Shown here: piece after piece, positions 49,411 through 57,848 of the stretch
How positions within the stretch are numbered: the first letter of the stretch is position 1
How the letters are laid out: each line of letters opens with the position of its first letter
Source of the DNA: Aliiroseovarius sp. PrR006
GTDB taxonomy: Bacteria; Pseudomonadota; Alphaproteobacteria; Rhodobacterales; Rhodobacteraceae
Assembly (NCBI RefSeq): GCF_010500215.1
Contig: NZ_JAAGOY010000007.1
Location: forward strand, 558,001 to 622,000
Direction: 5' to 3'
DNA: 64,000 nucleotides
Made by a program: the position numbers and the translations under genes
The notes under the pieces: generated by a model
Told to the model about the DNA's origin: nothing
What the model saw: the letters and a program-made list of their open reading frames with translations, nothing else
Databases searched by the model: none

Positions 49411-49470
49411 CATTTTCTTGTCTCAAGTATCCTGGGGGAGCGTCGTAGACGCGGGGGCAAAGCCCCCTTC
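49411..49470 (-). repeat. Bipartite hairpin repeat, copy D
   Basis: On the minus strand right behind the MttB-like stop: GGGGGC-TTT-GCCCCC (49467-49453), then GCGTC-TAC-GACGC (49452-49440), then the core CCCAGGATACTTGAGACAAG and AAAATG. It could also act as a terminator between the two genes. Confidence 0.7.
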
Positions 49471-49473
49471 CCT

Positions 49474-51033
49474 TTAATACCAAGCGTCTTCCATCGAGGC
49501 TTTCTTGCGCGCGATAAAGTCCTGCAAAGCCTCGTCTTTGGCAACATCCAGAGCGGGTGCCTCATAGGCCGCAAGCTGCGCCTTCCAGCGCTGGTTTGCA
49601 CGGGTCGCCATGTCGATCTCTCCCTGCTCGTCCCATGTTTCCCACGGCTGGTTATCGTCCAGCGCACTGTCATAATACGCCGTCTTGTAGTGCCGCATCG
49701 TATGCGCGGTCGAAAACAGGTGCTCGCCCGGCCCTTGCTCGGCCAAGGCATCAAAGCCCAGCGTGTCCTCATTCACTTGCACGCCATCGTAGTAGGAATG
49801 CAGCGCTCCGCAGAGATCCAGATCAAGCATGAACTTCTCATAGGACATGGACAGAAGCCCATCCAGAAAGCCCGCCGAGTGCAGCAGATAGTTTGCGCCG
49901 CACTGCACTGCCGACATCATCGACATCATCGCCTGCTGCATCGCTTGCGCGTCCGGCAGTTTCGAAGTCGAGAAATTGCCAGCACAACGCAACGGCATAT
50001 TCAGGCGACGCGCCAACTGCCCAAAAACAAGGCTGCCCAGCGCTGGCTCCGCCGTCCCGAAGGTGGGCGATCCTGATCGTAGCGACATCGAACTGAGGAA
50101 GCTCGCCAAAATAGCCGGGGATCCCGGACGTTCCAACTGCGTAATCGCGCAAGACACCATGCTTTCGGCCAGACATTGCGCCGCCGATCCAGCAAGGGTC
50201 AGGGGCGACACGGCCCCACCCAGCAAGAAAGGAAGGTGAATGGATCCCTGCCCGGCCTTCGCATATTCGCGAATTCCCTGCGATGTGATGCCGTCAATCA
50301 CCAGCGGGCTGGTGGTGTTGAAATTGCCCATGATCACACAGTTCTGATCGACAAAATCGGCACCAAATAGAATGCGGCACATCTCGACGCTGTCGGCCGC
50401 GCGTTCGGGCGCAGTGACCGAGCCAAGGAACGGTCGATCAGAATAGCGCATATGGGCATAGACCATATCCAGATGCCGCTTGTTCACGGGGATATCTGTC
50501 GGTTCGCACACTGTCCCGCCGGAATGGTGCAGCCACGGGCTGGACTGCCCCAGCTTCACGAAGTTCTCGAAGTCCTCAAGCGTGCCATAGCGGCGCCCCT
50601 TATCCAGATCCATCACGAACGGGCTGCCATAGGACGGCGCGAAAACCACGTTGTCGCCGCCGATCTGAACCGTGTTGGCCGGGTTTCGGGCGTGCTGAGT
50701 GAATACGGCCGGAGCTGTCTGCAGGATCTCGCGGATCATGCCCGGCGCGAACTTGATGTTCCAGCGCGTGTCATCCAACTGCGTGACCTCGCCACCGGCC
50801 TTGCGGAACATCTCGACCGTTTCGGGGTCATCGCGAAACTCGATGCCGATCTCGGCCATGATGCGGTCGGCGGTCGCCTCGATCTGGCTTAGCGCCTCTT
50901 CCCCAAGAATGTCATAGGTGGGAATGCCCCGCTTGATATAGGGGCGCTCTAGATGCGGGTTCTGGCCGGGCGATCCGTCTCGTGCCTGCCGCTTTCCACG
51001 GCTACGCCGCCGTCCTGTGCTTAGCTCGCCCAT
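49474..51033 (-). CDS. MttB-family methyltransferase (non-pyrrolysine)
   Basis: A 519-residue member of the trimethylamine methyltransferase (MttB) superfamily, a TIM-barrel enzyme that in known cases moves a methyl group from a quaternary or tertiary amine to a corrinoid protein. The frame has no internal amber codon, so it is the non-pyrrolysine type like MtgB (glycine betaine). Conserved-looking segments are RPFLGSVTAPERAADSVEMC and GANYLLHSAGFLDGLLSMSY. ATG 51033 follows a perfect GGAGGAGG at five bases; upstream in-frame ATGs lack this. No corrinoid-protein gene lies nearby. Divergent from the TetR gene. Confidence 0.85.
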   Translation of the reverse strand: MGELSTGRRRSRGKRQARDGSPGQNPHLERPYIKRGIPTYDILGEEALSQIEATADRIMAEIGIEFRDDPETVEMFRKAGGEVTQLDDTRWNIKFAPGMIREILQTAPAVFTQHARNPANTVQIGGDNVVFAPSYGSPFVMDLDKGRRYGTLEDFENFVKLGQSSPWLHHSGGTVCEPTDIPVNKRHLDMVYAHMRYSDRPFLGSVTAPERAADSVEMCRILFGADFVDQNCVIMGNFNTTSPLVIDGITSQGIREYAKAGQGSIHLPFLLGGAVSPLTLAGSAAQCLAESMVSCAITQLERPGSPAILASFLSSMSLRSGSPTFGTAEPALGSLVFGQLARRLNMPLRCAGNFSTSKLPDAQAMQQAMMSMMSAVQCGANYLLHSAGFLDGLLSMSYEKFMLDLDLCGALHSYYDGVQVNEDTLGFDALAEQGPGEHLFSTAHTMRHYKTAYYDSALDDNQPWETWDEQGEIDMATRANQRWKAQLAAYEAPALDVAKDEALQDFIARKKASMEDAWY

Positions 51034-51083
51034 CACATCCTCCTCCGTCATGAGTCGCATAGTTGACACAGGTGACGACTGAT

Positions 51084-51099
51084 TTGACACATGTGTCAA
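51084..51099. promoter_or_regulatory. Perfect palindromic operator between the MttB-like and TetR genes
   Basis: TTGACACATGTGTCAA is a perfect 16-bp palindrome. AGGTGAC (51070-51076) and GTCACCT (51100-51106) form a further inverted pair around it, and TTGACACAGGTGAC (51063-51076) resembles one half plus flank. This is what an operator for the adjacent TetR protein would look like. Confidence 0.7.
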
Positions 51100-51111
51100 G
51101 TCACCTATGAT
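51084..51111 (+). promoter_or_regulatory. Predicted tetR promoter overlapping the operator
   Basis: TTGACA (51084-51089) and TATGAT (51106-51111) are 16 bp apart. The -35 lies in the left arm of the palindrome. Transcription would begin near 51118-51120, that is, at or next to the ATG, so the message may be leaderless. Bound TetR would block RNA polymerase. Confidence 0.55.
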
Positions 51112-51119
51112 GCACGACT

Positions 51120-51737
51120 ATGACCAAAAACGACATACAGCGCCCGCGCGCCTCGGAAACCATGTGGCTTGACGCTGCGCTTGAACTGCTGATCACGGCT
51201 GGTGTGGACGGAGTGAAGATCATGCCGCTGGCCACCCAGCTTGGCCTGACGCGCACCGGGTTCTATCACCACTTCCGCGACCGCGAGGCGCTGCTGGATG
51301 CCATGATCAAACGGTGGGAGGACAAGAACACGGGTAATCTGGTCGCCCAATGTGCGCTTTACGCCGAGACCATCTGCGAGGCGATGTTCAACCTTCAAGA
51401 CTGCTGGTTTCAGAAAGACCTGTTCGACGCGCAGCTTGACCGCGCGATCCGGAACTGGGCCGACCATGATGCCGACCTGAAACGCCGGGTCGATGACGCC
51501 GACGCACAGCGTAAAACGGCCATCAAATCCATGTTCGAACGCTACGGCTATGTCGCTGACGACGCCGAAGTGCGAACCATGGCCATCCTTTATACGCAGG
51601 TCGGGTATATCGCGATGGAGATCAAAGAAGAGCCCACGGGCCGGATCGACCGCGTGCCGCGTTATGTCGAGCTTTTCACCGGTCAAACACCGTCAGAAAG
51701 CGAGATCCGGCGTTTTCGCGCCCGGAACGGATATTGA
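51120..51737 (+). CDS. TetR/AcrR-family transcriptional regulator
   Basis: A 205-residue one-component regulator. The helix-turn-helix is TAGVDGVKIMPLATQLGLTR followed by GFYHHFRDREALLDAMI, the classic TetR N-terminus; the ligand domain fills the rest. It has no Shine-Dalgarno before ATG 51120, in line with a leaderless start. It sits between the MttB-like and dehalogenase genes and probably controls both directions from the palindrome at 51084-51099. Confidence 0.92.
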   Translation: MTKNDIQRPRASETMWLDAALELLITAGVDGVKIMPLATQLGLTRTGFYHHFRDREALLDAMIKRWEDKNTGNLVAQCALYAETICEAMFNLQDCWFQKDLFDAQLDRAIRNWADHDADLKRRVDDADAQRKTAIKSMFERYGYVADDAEVRTMAILYTQVGYIAMEIKEEPTGRIDRVPRYVELFTGQTPSESEIRRFRARNGY

Positions 51738-51852
51738 ATCCAATTTTTCTCTAGCGTCTGTTTTCCAGACATGCTTTGGGTAGTCTAACACCTGAAAGAC
51801 CTGACCGGACCGAAGGCAACTTCTGGTTTCCCCGGCAGAATGGACGACCGAC

Positions 51853-54800
51853 ATGCGCTTGTTTTCGACCCGCAATCGGCCTGTGGATCTGGGCCCCTAC
51901 CCGCTTGAACGCCTGAGCCGTTGCGACACGGCCGCAGGATTGGATCTGGTTGCCCCGGACCCGCATCTGTCATTTGACCGGCCAGATCGGCCGGAAAGCC
52001 TTGTGAACGCGATGGCCCCCTATCAGGCCGCGCTGGACGCGATCCGGGACGGAGAGGTCAATCCAACTCGCTCGTCCATTCCGGATGATCCGGACGAACG
52101 CGCCCGGCACCTGAAGGCCTTTGGCTATTTCTCGGATGCGTCGATGGTTGGTATCACCCGATTGGACGCTGACGCTCTGCGAGACACCCCAACCGAAAAC
52201 CCGGGCATTCAAGATCTGGTCAGCGCCCTTAGCACGCGCGAGGTGCGAACACTGGCTGCTGGGATCGACACGCTGATGGCCGAGTTGAAAGAGAGCCTGT
52301 CTTCTGGCATTCGCCCCGTGTCGGGCCACACCCACGCGATTGTTTTCCTCTATGAACACCACCGTACGCCCCGTGCGGACGAGCCTGGCGCCGACTGGAT
52401 CACGGACGCGCAGGACCACCGCGCCTGTCTGTTGTCCTCGGAAACGGCCATCGTGATCGCGAACTATCTGCGACTTTTGGGGTATGACGCAAAGGCCCAT
52501 ACGGGGGCTGCCAGCGATGTCTGGATGTCGCGGCTTGCCACGCAAGCTGGGCTGGCATGGGCAACCCCGGATGGACTGCGCGCGCCTTGGATTGGGAACC
52601 AGTTCGGCATCGCCGTCGTCACCACAGATCTCGACATCACACCCGACCGCCCTCTTGCCCCTGAGACTGAGCAACCGAACCTGACCGGGCTACGGTGGAA
52701 GCTGGGCATGGGCAGCGCCAAATCCGGCCTGAACCTCGACCCTTATGCACGTCGCGACTATGCCCAAGGCCCGCTGCCCTTCGAGCGATTGAAACGGGTC
52801 GACCAGCCCACATCCTATATCGACGAAGAAAACGTCGCTCGTGTGCCGAAACGGTCCGACATGTTCGCCCGTGCGCAGTTCGGCGACATGGGTAAACACC
52901 TGCACGAGAGTTCCTCGGGCGGGATGTATGTGCGCAAGGCCGCCCCCAGCTATGCCCAGCGCCGCGCGCTTGGGGTATTCACCCCGTTGCAAGATGGCCC
53001 GGTGGCGAAGGGTGCGCGACCGACAGACGCGGAAAACAACGCCGCTGCGCTGCGCGCCGCCAGCTATTTCCTTGGGATCGACGCCGCTGGCACCAGCCGC
53101 TGCCCGGACTGGGTCTGGTATAGCCACGACGCCACCGGTGCCGAAATCGTGCCGACCCACGACAACGCCATTTCTATGATCGTGGATCAGGGCTTTGAAA
53201 CGATGGAGGGCGCGTCCGGCGACGACTGGATCGCGGTCAGCCAATCCATGCGCGCCTATCTGCGGTTTTCCCTGATCGGCGGCGTCATCGCGCAGCAGAT
53301 TCGCAACCTTGGTTACTCGGCCAAGGCCCATACGGTGATGGATGGTACGGTGCTGCAGCCACCGCTGCTGCTTCTCGCCGGATTGGGCGAAATCAGCCGG
53401 ATTGGCGAAGTCATCCTGCACCCGCTTCTGGGCCCGCGCCTGAAGTCTGGCGCGGTGACGACGGATATGCCTCTGGCCCATGACAAACCGATTGATTTCG
53501 GTTTGCAGCGTTTTTGCGAAAGCTGCAACAAATGCGCGCGGGAGTGCCCATCGGGCGCGATTACGGCCGGGCCGAAGAAGATGTTCAACGGCTACGAGAT
53601 CTGGAAATCAGACAGCCAGAAATGCACCACCTATCGCGTGACCCAGCCGGGCGGCGCGATGTGTGGACGCTGCATGAAAACCTGCCCATGGAACCTTGAG
53701 GGGCTGTTCGCGCAGACGCCATTCCGCTGGGCGGCCTCGAACCTTCCCGGCGCGGCGCCGGTCTTGGCGAAGCTCGATGATGCCGTCGGCAATGGTGGCC
53801 TGAACGAAGTCAAGAAATGGTGGTGGGATTTGGAGCTTGGGCCGGATGGCGGATACCACGCACCCAAGCAGCCCACGAACCGCCGCGACCTCCAGCGCGA
53901 GATTGACCTGAAGCCCGAGGATCAGACCCTCGCCACCTATCCCGCGCCGCTGGCCCCGCCGCCCTATCCCTATCCGTTCCCGATGGATCGCGAGGCCGGG
54001 ATTGCGGCCTATGACGCGATGATCTCGGCCAAGGAATATCGAGACCGGAAAGCACGTGGGGATCTATCGATGATCCACACGTATTTCGTGCCACAAGACA
54101 GTCCCGTGCTTCAGCTGACCCTGTCGAAGGTCGAAAAGATGACCGCCGGCGTCACGAAATACGAACTGTCCACGTTGGATGGGTCCGAGCTGCCTGCATG
54201 GACCGCTGGGGCGCATCTGGATGTGCTCGTCTCGCCCGATTTCCTGCGTCAGTATTCGATGTCCGGCAACCCCGCCGACCGCAGCACCTATCAGATCGGC
54301 GTGTTGCGCGAAGACGAGGGGCGTGGCGGATCGGCCTTGTTGCACCGGATCTTCACCGAGGGGCGCAAGGTGTTTGTGTCAAAGCCCATCAACCATTTTG
54401 AACTGGTCGAGGATGCCTCCAAGACCTTCCTGATGGGTGGCGGCATCGGCATTACCCCGATGATCGCCTTCGCACATCGTCTGCACGCCATCGGCGCGGA
54501 TTTCGCGCTGCATTACTCGGCCAGCAGTCGGAAAGATGCAGGGTATCTGGATGACTTGGCCGCGATGCCATGGGCGGACCGCGTGCACCTGCATTTCTCG
54601 GACGAAGGCACCCGCGCGGATTTCGATGTCGTGTTCTCAGACGCCCCAGATGGCACCCATGTCTATGCCTGCGGCGCGGATCGCTACATGGATGCGGTGA
54701 TGCAGGCAGCCGAGCGTCAAGGCATCCCCGAGGACGCGCGGCATCTGGAATATTTCAGCGTGCCCGAGCAGCCCGATTACGAAAACCACCCCTTCACGCT

Positions 54801-55050
54801 GCGCCTGAAAGACGGCCGCAGGATCGCGGTCTCGGAAGATCAAACGGCAGCAGATGCGCTGAACGAGGCTGGGTTCCATGTGGATGTGAAATGCTCGGAC
54901 GGGATCTGTGGCGTGTGCAAATGCGGGGTGCTGTCAGGCGACGTCGAACACCGCGATTTCGTCCTGTCCAACGCCCAGCGCGAGGGCGCGATGATCCTGT
55001 GCCAAAGCCGCGCGAAAGACCCGGATGGAGAGATCGCTCTAGACCTCTAA
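51853..55050 (+). CDS. rdhA: Self-sufficient reductive dehalogenase (RdhA fused to FMN reductase and ferredoxin domain)
   Basis: A 1065-residue fusion. Residues ~1-550 form the corrinoid-binding RdhA core. Two [4Fe-4S] motifs follow: C555-x2-C-x2-C-x3-C565-P and C591-x12-C604-x2-C607-x3-C611-P, the RdhA pattern. From ~740 comes a phthalate-dioxygenase-reductase-like part with RQYSMSG (flavin) and GGIGITPMIAF (NAD), and a plant-type 2Fe-2S domain with C1014-x4-C1019-x2-C1022-x27-C1050. No Tat signal and no rdhB are present, so it is a cytoplasmic catabolic type like BhbA of Comamonas, which removes halogens from haloaromatics with NAD(P)H. The substrate here is unknown. ATG 51853 lies 115 bp behind tetR. 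Confidence 0.93.
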   Translation: MRLFSTRNRPVDLGPYPLERLSRCDTAAGLDLVAPDPHLSFDRPDRPESLVNAMAPYQAALDAIRDGEVNPTRSSIPDDPDERARHLKAFGYFSDASMVGITRLDADALRDTPTENPGIQDLVSALSTREVRTLAAGIDTLMAELKESLSSGIRPVSGHTHAIVFLYEHHRTPRADEPGADWITDAQDHRACLLSSETAIVIANYLRLLGYDAKAHTGAASDVWMSRLATQAGLAWATPDGLRAPWIGNQFGIAVVTTDLDITPDRPLAPETEQPNLTGLRWKLGMGSAKSGLNLDPYARRDYAQGPLPFERLKRVDQPTSYIDEENVARVPKRSDMFARAQFGDMGKHLHESSSGGMYVRKAAPSYAQRRALGVFTPLQDGPVAKGARPTDAENNAAALRAASYFLGIDAAGTSRCPDWVWYSHDATGAEIVPTHDNAISMIVDQGFETMEGASGDDWIAVSQSMRAYLRFSLIGGVIAQQIRNLGYSAKAHTVMDGTVLQPPLLLLAGLGEISRIGEVILHPLLGPRLKSGAVTTDMPLAHDKPIDFGLQRFCESCNKCARECPSGAITAGPKKMFNGYEIWKSDSQKCTTYRVTQPGGAMCGRCMKTCPWNLEGLFAQTPFRWAASNLPGAAPVLAKLDDAVGNGGLNEVKKWWWDLELGPDGGYHAPKQPTNRRDLQREIDLKPEDQTLATYPAPLAPPPYPYPFPMDREAGIAAYDAMISAKEYRDRKARGDLSMIHTYFVPQDSPVLQLTLSKVEKMTAGVTKYELSTLDGSELPAWTAGAHLDVLVSPDFLRQYSMSGNPADRSTYQIGVLREDEGRGGSALLHRIFTEGRKVFVSKPINHFELVEDASKTFLMGGGIGITPMIAFAHRLHAIGADFALHYSASSRKDAGYLDDLAAMPWADRVHLHFSDEGTRADFDVVFSDAPDGTHVYACGADRYMDAVMQAAERQGIPEDARHLEYFSVPEQPDYENHPFTLRLKDGRRIAVSEDQTAADALNEAGFHVDVKCSDGICGVCKCGVLSGDVEHRDFVLSNAQREGAMILCQSRAKDPDGEIALDL

Positions 55051-55070
55051 CCCCGCTGGCTCAGACTGGA

Positions 55071-56453
55071 TCAGCCCGCAATATCGCGCGGCAGCGTGAT
55101 CAGGAAGGCCGTGCCGGTATCATCGGTGCGCTCAAGTTCCAACGTGCCGCCATGCCCGCGCACCAACTCGGCCGAGATCGCCATGCCCAGCCCGGACCCA
55201 CCCTTACGGTTTGTGCCCGCAAAGGGTTGGAATAGATGGTCGCGCGAGGATTTGGGCAAGCCCGGCCCAGTATCCACCACACGGATCTGCCAATCCGTGT
55301 CCGTCTCACTTGCCTGCAACGCAATTTCGCCCGGCTTGCCCGAGGCCACGATGGCCTGACGCGCGTTGCGCACGAGGTTCGAGAGCACGCGATACAGCTG
55401 CTCGGGATCGGCGCGTAGGGTCAGACCGGCAGGGATATCCTCGGCGAAGGACAGATCATGTTCGCCCGCCGAAAGACGTTCGCTTTCGATAATGTCGGCG
55501 GTCAGCTCGGCCAGATTGAAGCGGTTCATGGTCGGCGCAGGCTCTTCCGCCTTGCCGAAGGCCAGCGTGTTTTCACACAGACTGACTGCGCGGGTGATCG
55601 AGTTCACAAGCTTCGGCACCACCCGTTTCACCATCGGATCTTCACTGCTTTCCATCCGGTCTGCAAACAGCTGTGCCGTGGTCAGAACATTGCGCAAATC
55701 ATGGCTAATCCGGGCGACAGCACCACCCAGCTGCGCCAAGCGCTCTTTCTGTTTCAAAGCGCCAGTCAGGTCGGTTTGAAGACTGCGAAGAGTAACCTCT
55801 GCTTCGCGCAACTCGGTCACGTTTGTGTCGGGCGAGATGATACGACGCGCGTCCTCGGGGTCAGCAGCATAGGCTTTCATGTTGCCCACGACCCCTTTGA
55901 TCGGACGCACGATCAGGCGTTGCACCGCAAGGAATAGCAAAAGCGCGGTAATGACCGAGATGACGGCGGACAGCAGAAGGATATTCAGACCATATTCGAT
56001 CATCGCAGCGCGCAATTTGGCCGTCCACATCGTAACCTCGATTACCAGACCACCCTCTCGCACGGGGTCACCGATGACGCGGATCACTTCAGGTTCGGGA
56101 TTGAACAGACGCGTCATCGCGTCCCCGATCAGGGTCATCGCGGATGCGTCGCGCAGGTCATAGTCGTGGGTAACCGCGCCGGGTGGGGTTGAAGACAGCA
56201 TCAGCTCGCGCATTTCATCGCGGCGCAGAACGACGTTATAGACCTCGGCGTTTTCCAGAAGTTCGGCTTCCAGTTCCGGCGCGATCATGTCGTCGGCGAG
56301 CAGCGCCAAGGACGCGATCTGCGCCCGCTCTAGCCGGTCCTGAAGATAGTCCGCCCGAAAGCGCGCGACCGAGGGCACAAAGATCAAAATCTCGGCCAGC
56401 ATGACGAACAGCGTCGTCAGGATCAGAAAACGGCCGGAAAGAGTATTGAACAC
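55071..56453 (-). CDS. Sensor histidine kinase (orphan)
   Basis: A 460-residue membrane kinase. Helix 1 (residues ~7-27) and helix 2 (~157-178) frame a periplasmic sensor domain, then a HAMP linker (LIVRPIKGVVGNM). The H-box is RISHDLRNVLTTAQ, the N-box NLVRNARQAI, the G1 box VVDTGPGLP and G2 GGSGLGMAI, all intact. No response regulator is nearby. It converges on the dehalogenase gene with a 20-bp gap. Signal unknown. Confidence 0.9.
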   Translation of the reverse strand: MFNTLSGRFLILTTLFVMLAEILIFVPSVARFRADYLQDRLERAQIASLALLADDMIAPELEAELLENAEVYNVVLRRDEMRELMLSSTPPGAVTHDYDLRDASAMTLIGDAMTRLFNPEPEVIRVIGDPVREGGLVIEVTMWTAKLRAAMIEYGLNILLLSAVISVITALLLFLAVQRLIVRPIKGVVGNMKAYAADPEDARRIISPDTNVTELREAEVTLRSLQTDLTGALKQKERLAQLGGAVARISHDLRNVLTTAQLFADRMESSEDPMVKRVVPKLVNSITRAVSLCENTLAFGKAEEPAPTMNRFNLAELTADIIESERLSAGEHDLSFAEDIPAGLTLRADPEQLYRVLSNLVRNARQAIVASGKPGEIALQASETDTDWQIRVVDTGPGLPKSSRDHLFQPFAGTNRKGGSGLGMAISAELVRGHGGTLELERTDDTGTAFLITLPRDIAG

Positions 56454-56476
56454 CTGCGCGCCCTCGTCAGTTCGGG

Positions 56477-57847
56477 TTACGGGATGAATTTCTGCACGAA
56501 ACCTACCACCCGTTTGACCGTAGGGTTATCAAAAAGTCGAGGCGAGAAATAGGCCCCCGCCGCCCGCTTGCTGATTTCCGCCATGGTGGGATAGGGTGCG
56601 ACCATCGCTGCGATCTGTCCCATTTTCAAACGGTTGGCGATAGCAAGCGCCCAGAGGGTGATCATTTCACCTGCGCCGTGGCCGACGATGGACACCCCCA
56701 CCGGGCGCCCTTTGACGATCATCAGCTTGATCAGTCCCTTGGCCTGCTGGGTCGCGATGGCGCGATCATTTCCGGCAAAGTCGAACCGCGCGACTTCCAG
56801 CTTGGCGCCATGGGTCTTGCGTGCCTCATCTTCCGTCAGGCCGATCTGAGCGAGTTCCGGCGCGGTATAGGTCGCCCACGGAATGTGATCGGTGCGTTGT
56901 TTCGACGGCAGGCCGAACAGCATCGAGCGGATGATGACGCCCGCGTGGTAGCCCGCCACATGGGTGAATTGCAGCCCGCCAGCGACGTCTCCGATGGCAT
57001 AGACCTTCTTGTTGGTGGTGCGCAGGCTGGCGTCGACCTTAATGCCCGTTCGGGTGGGTTCGATCCCGGCGGCAGACAGGTTCAGCTTGTCGGTATTGGG
57101 TTTGCGCCCTACGGCCATCAGCAGGTGGGTGCCTTTGAAGACGCGGCCATCCTTGGCCTCGACCTCAATTGCGCCCGCTTTTCCTCGGATCTCAGCGGCC
57201 ATCGCATCTTCTTCAATGGCGATACCCTCGGTCCGCAAGGCGTCCAACACATGCGCCGCCATTTCGGGATCGTCCCGGCCCAGCGCTTTCATGCCTTCGA
57301 TCACCGTGACTTCACAGCCCAAACGGCGATGCGCCTGCGCCATTTCCATGCCAATAGGGCCTCCGCCGATGATCAGCAGATGATCTGGACGCTCCTTCAG
57401 CTCAAAGATCGTCTCGTTCGTCTCGTAAGGTACGTTTTCGATGCCAGGGATCGGCGGCACGAAGGGCGACGAGCCGGTCGAAATCACGAAGCGCCGCGCC
57501 TCGATGATGTAATCGCCCGCCTGCACCTCTTTCGGCGAAATGAACTGCCCATATTCGGTGATCACCCGCGCGCCCAAGCCTTCGAACCGCTCGACCGAAT
57601 CGTGGGGTTCGATGGTCGCGATGGTCTGGCGCACGTGGTCATGCGCCTCATCCCAGCCCATCGCGTTCTTGCCTGCGTGCAAGAGTGCTTTCGAGGGGAC
57701 ACAGCCATAGTTCAGGCAGTCTCCGCCCATCTTATGGCCTTCCAGAAGCACAACTGATGCGCCCATCTGCACAGCCCCAGCCGCCACCGACAGCCCGCCC
57801 GAGCCTGCACCGATGATGCAGACATCCGTCTTGATACGCTCTGCCAT
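56477..57847 (-). CDS. FAD-dependent pyridine nucleotide-disulfide oxidoreductase
   Basis: A 456-residue enzyme of the dihydrolipoamide dehydrogenase/mercuric reductase family. FAD site CIIGAGSGGLSVAAGA, redox pair GGDCLNYGCVPSKALLH, NAD site LLIIGGGPIGMEMAQA and the C-terminal dimer domain are present. The usual catalytic His of the HPT/E motif is replaced (APYPTMAEISKRA has Tyr), and the C-terminal vicinal cysteines of MerA are missing. So neither lipoamide nor mercuric reductase function is assured. It follows the TVP38 gene by one base, a common pairing. Confidence 0.87.
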   Translation of the reverse strand: MAERIKTDVCIIGAGSGGLSVAAGAVQMGASVVLLEGHKMGGDCLNYGCVPSKALLHAGKNAMGWDEAHDHVRQTIATIEPHDSVERFEGLGARVITEYGQFISPKEVQAGDYIIEARRFVISTGSSPFVPPIPGIENVPYETNETIFELKERPDHLLIIGGGPIGMEMAQAHRRLGCEVTVIEGMKALGRDDPEMAAHVLDALRTEGIAIEEDAMAAEIRGKAGAIEVEAKDGRVFKGTHLLMAVGRKPNTDKLNLSAAGIEPTRTGIKVDASLRTTNKKVYAIGDVAGGLQFTHVAGYHAGVIIRSMLFGLPSKQRTDHIPWATYTAPELAQIGLTEDEARKTHGAKLEVARFDFAGNDRAIATQQAKGLIKLMIVKGRPVGVSIVGHGAGEMITLWALAIANRLKMGQIAAMVAPYPTMAEISKRAAGAYFSPRLFDNPTVKRVVGFVQKFIP

Positions 57848-57848
57848 G

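Noticed and set aside
49377-49772. N-terminal extension of the TMADH-like gene up to 49772
   Set aside because: It overlaps the MttB-like gene end and the repeat element; ATG 49376 has a good ribosome site and a family-like N-terminus.
51034-51099. Upstream in-frame ATGs for the MttB-like gene
   Set aside because: They would place the operator and the GGAGGAGG ribosome site inside the coding region; ATG 51033 is perfectly spaced.
51738-51852. Possible B12 riboswitch before the dehalogenase gene
   Set aside because: The 115-bp gap is too short and I find no B12-box-like sequence.
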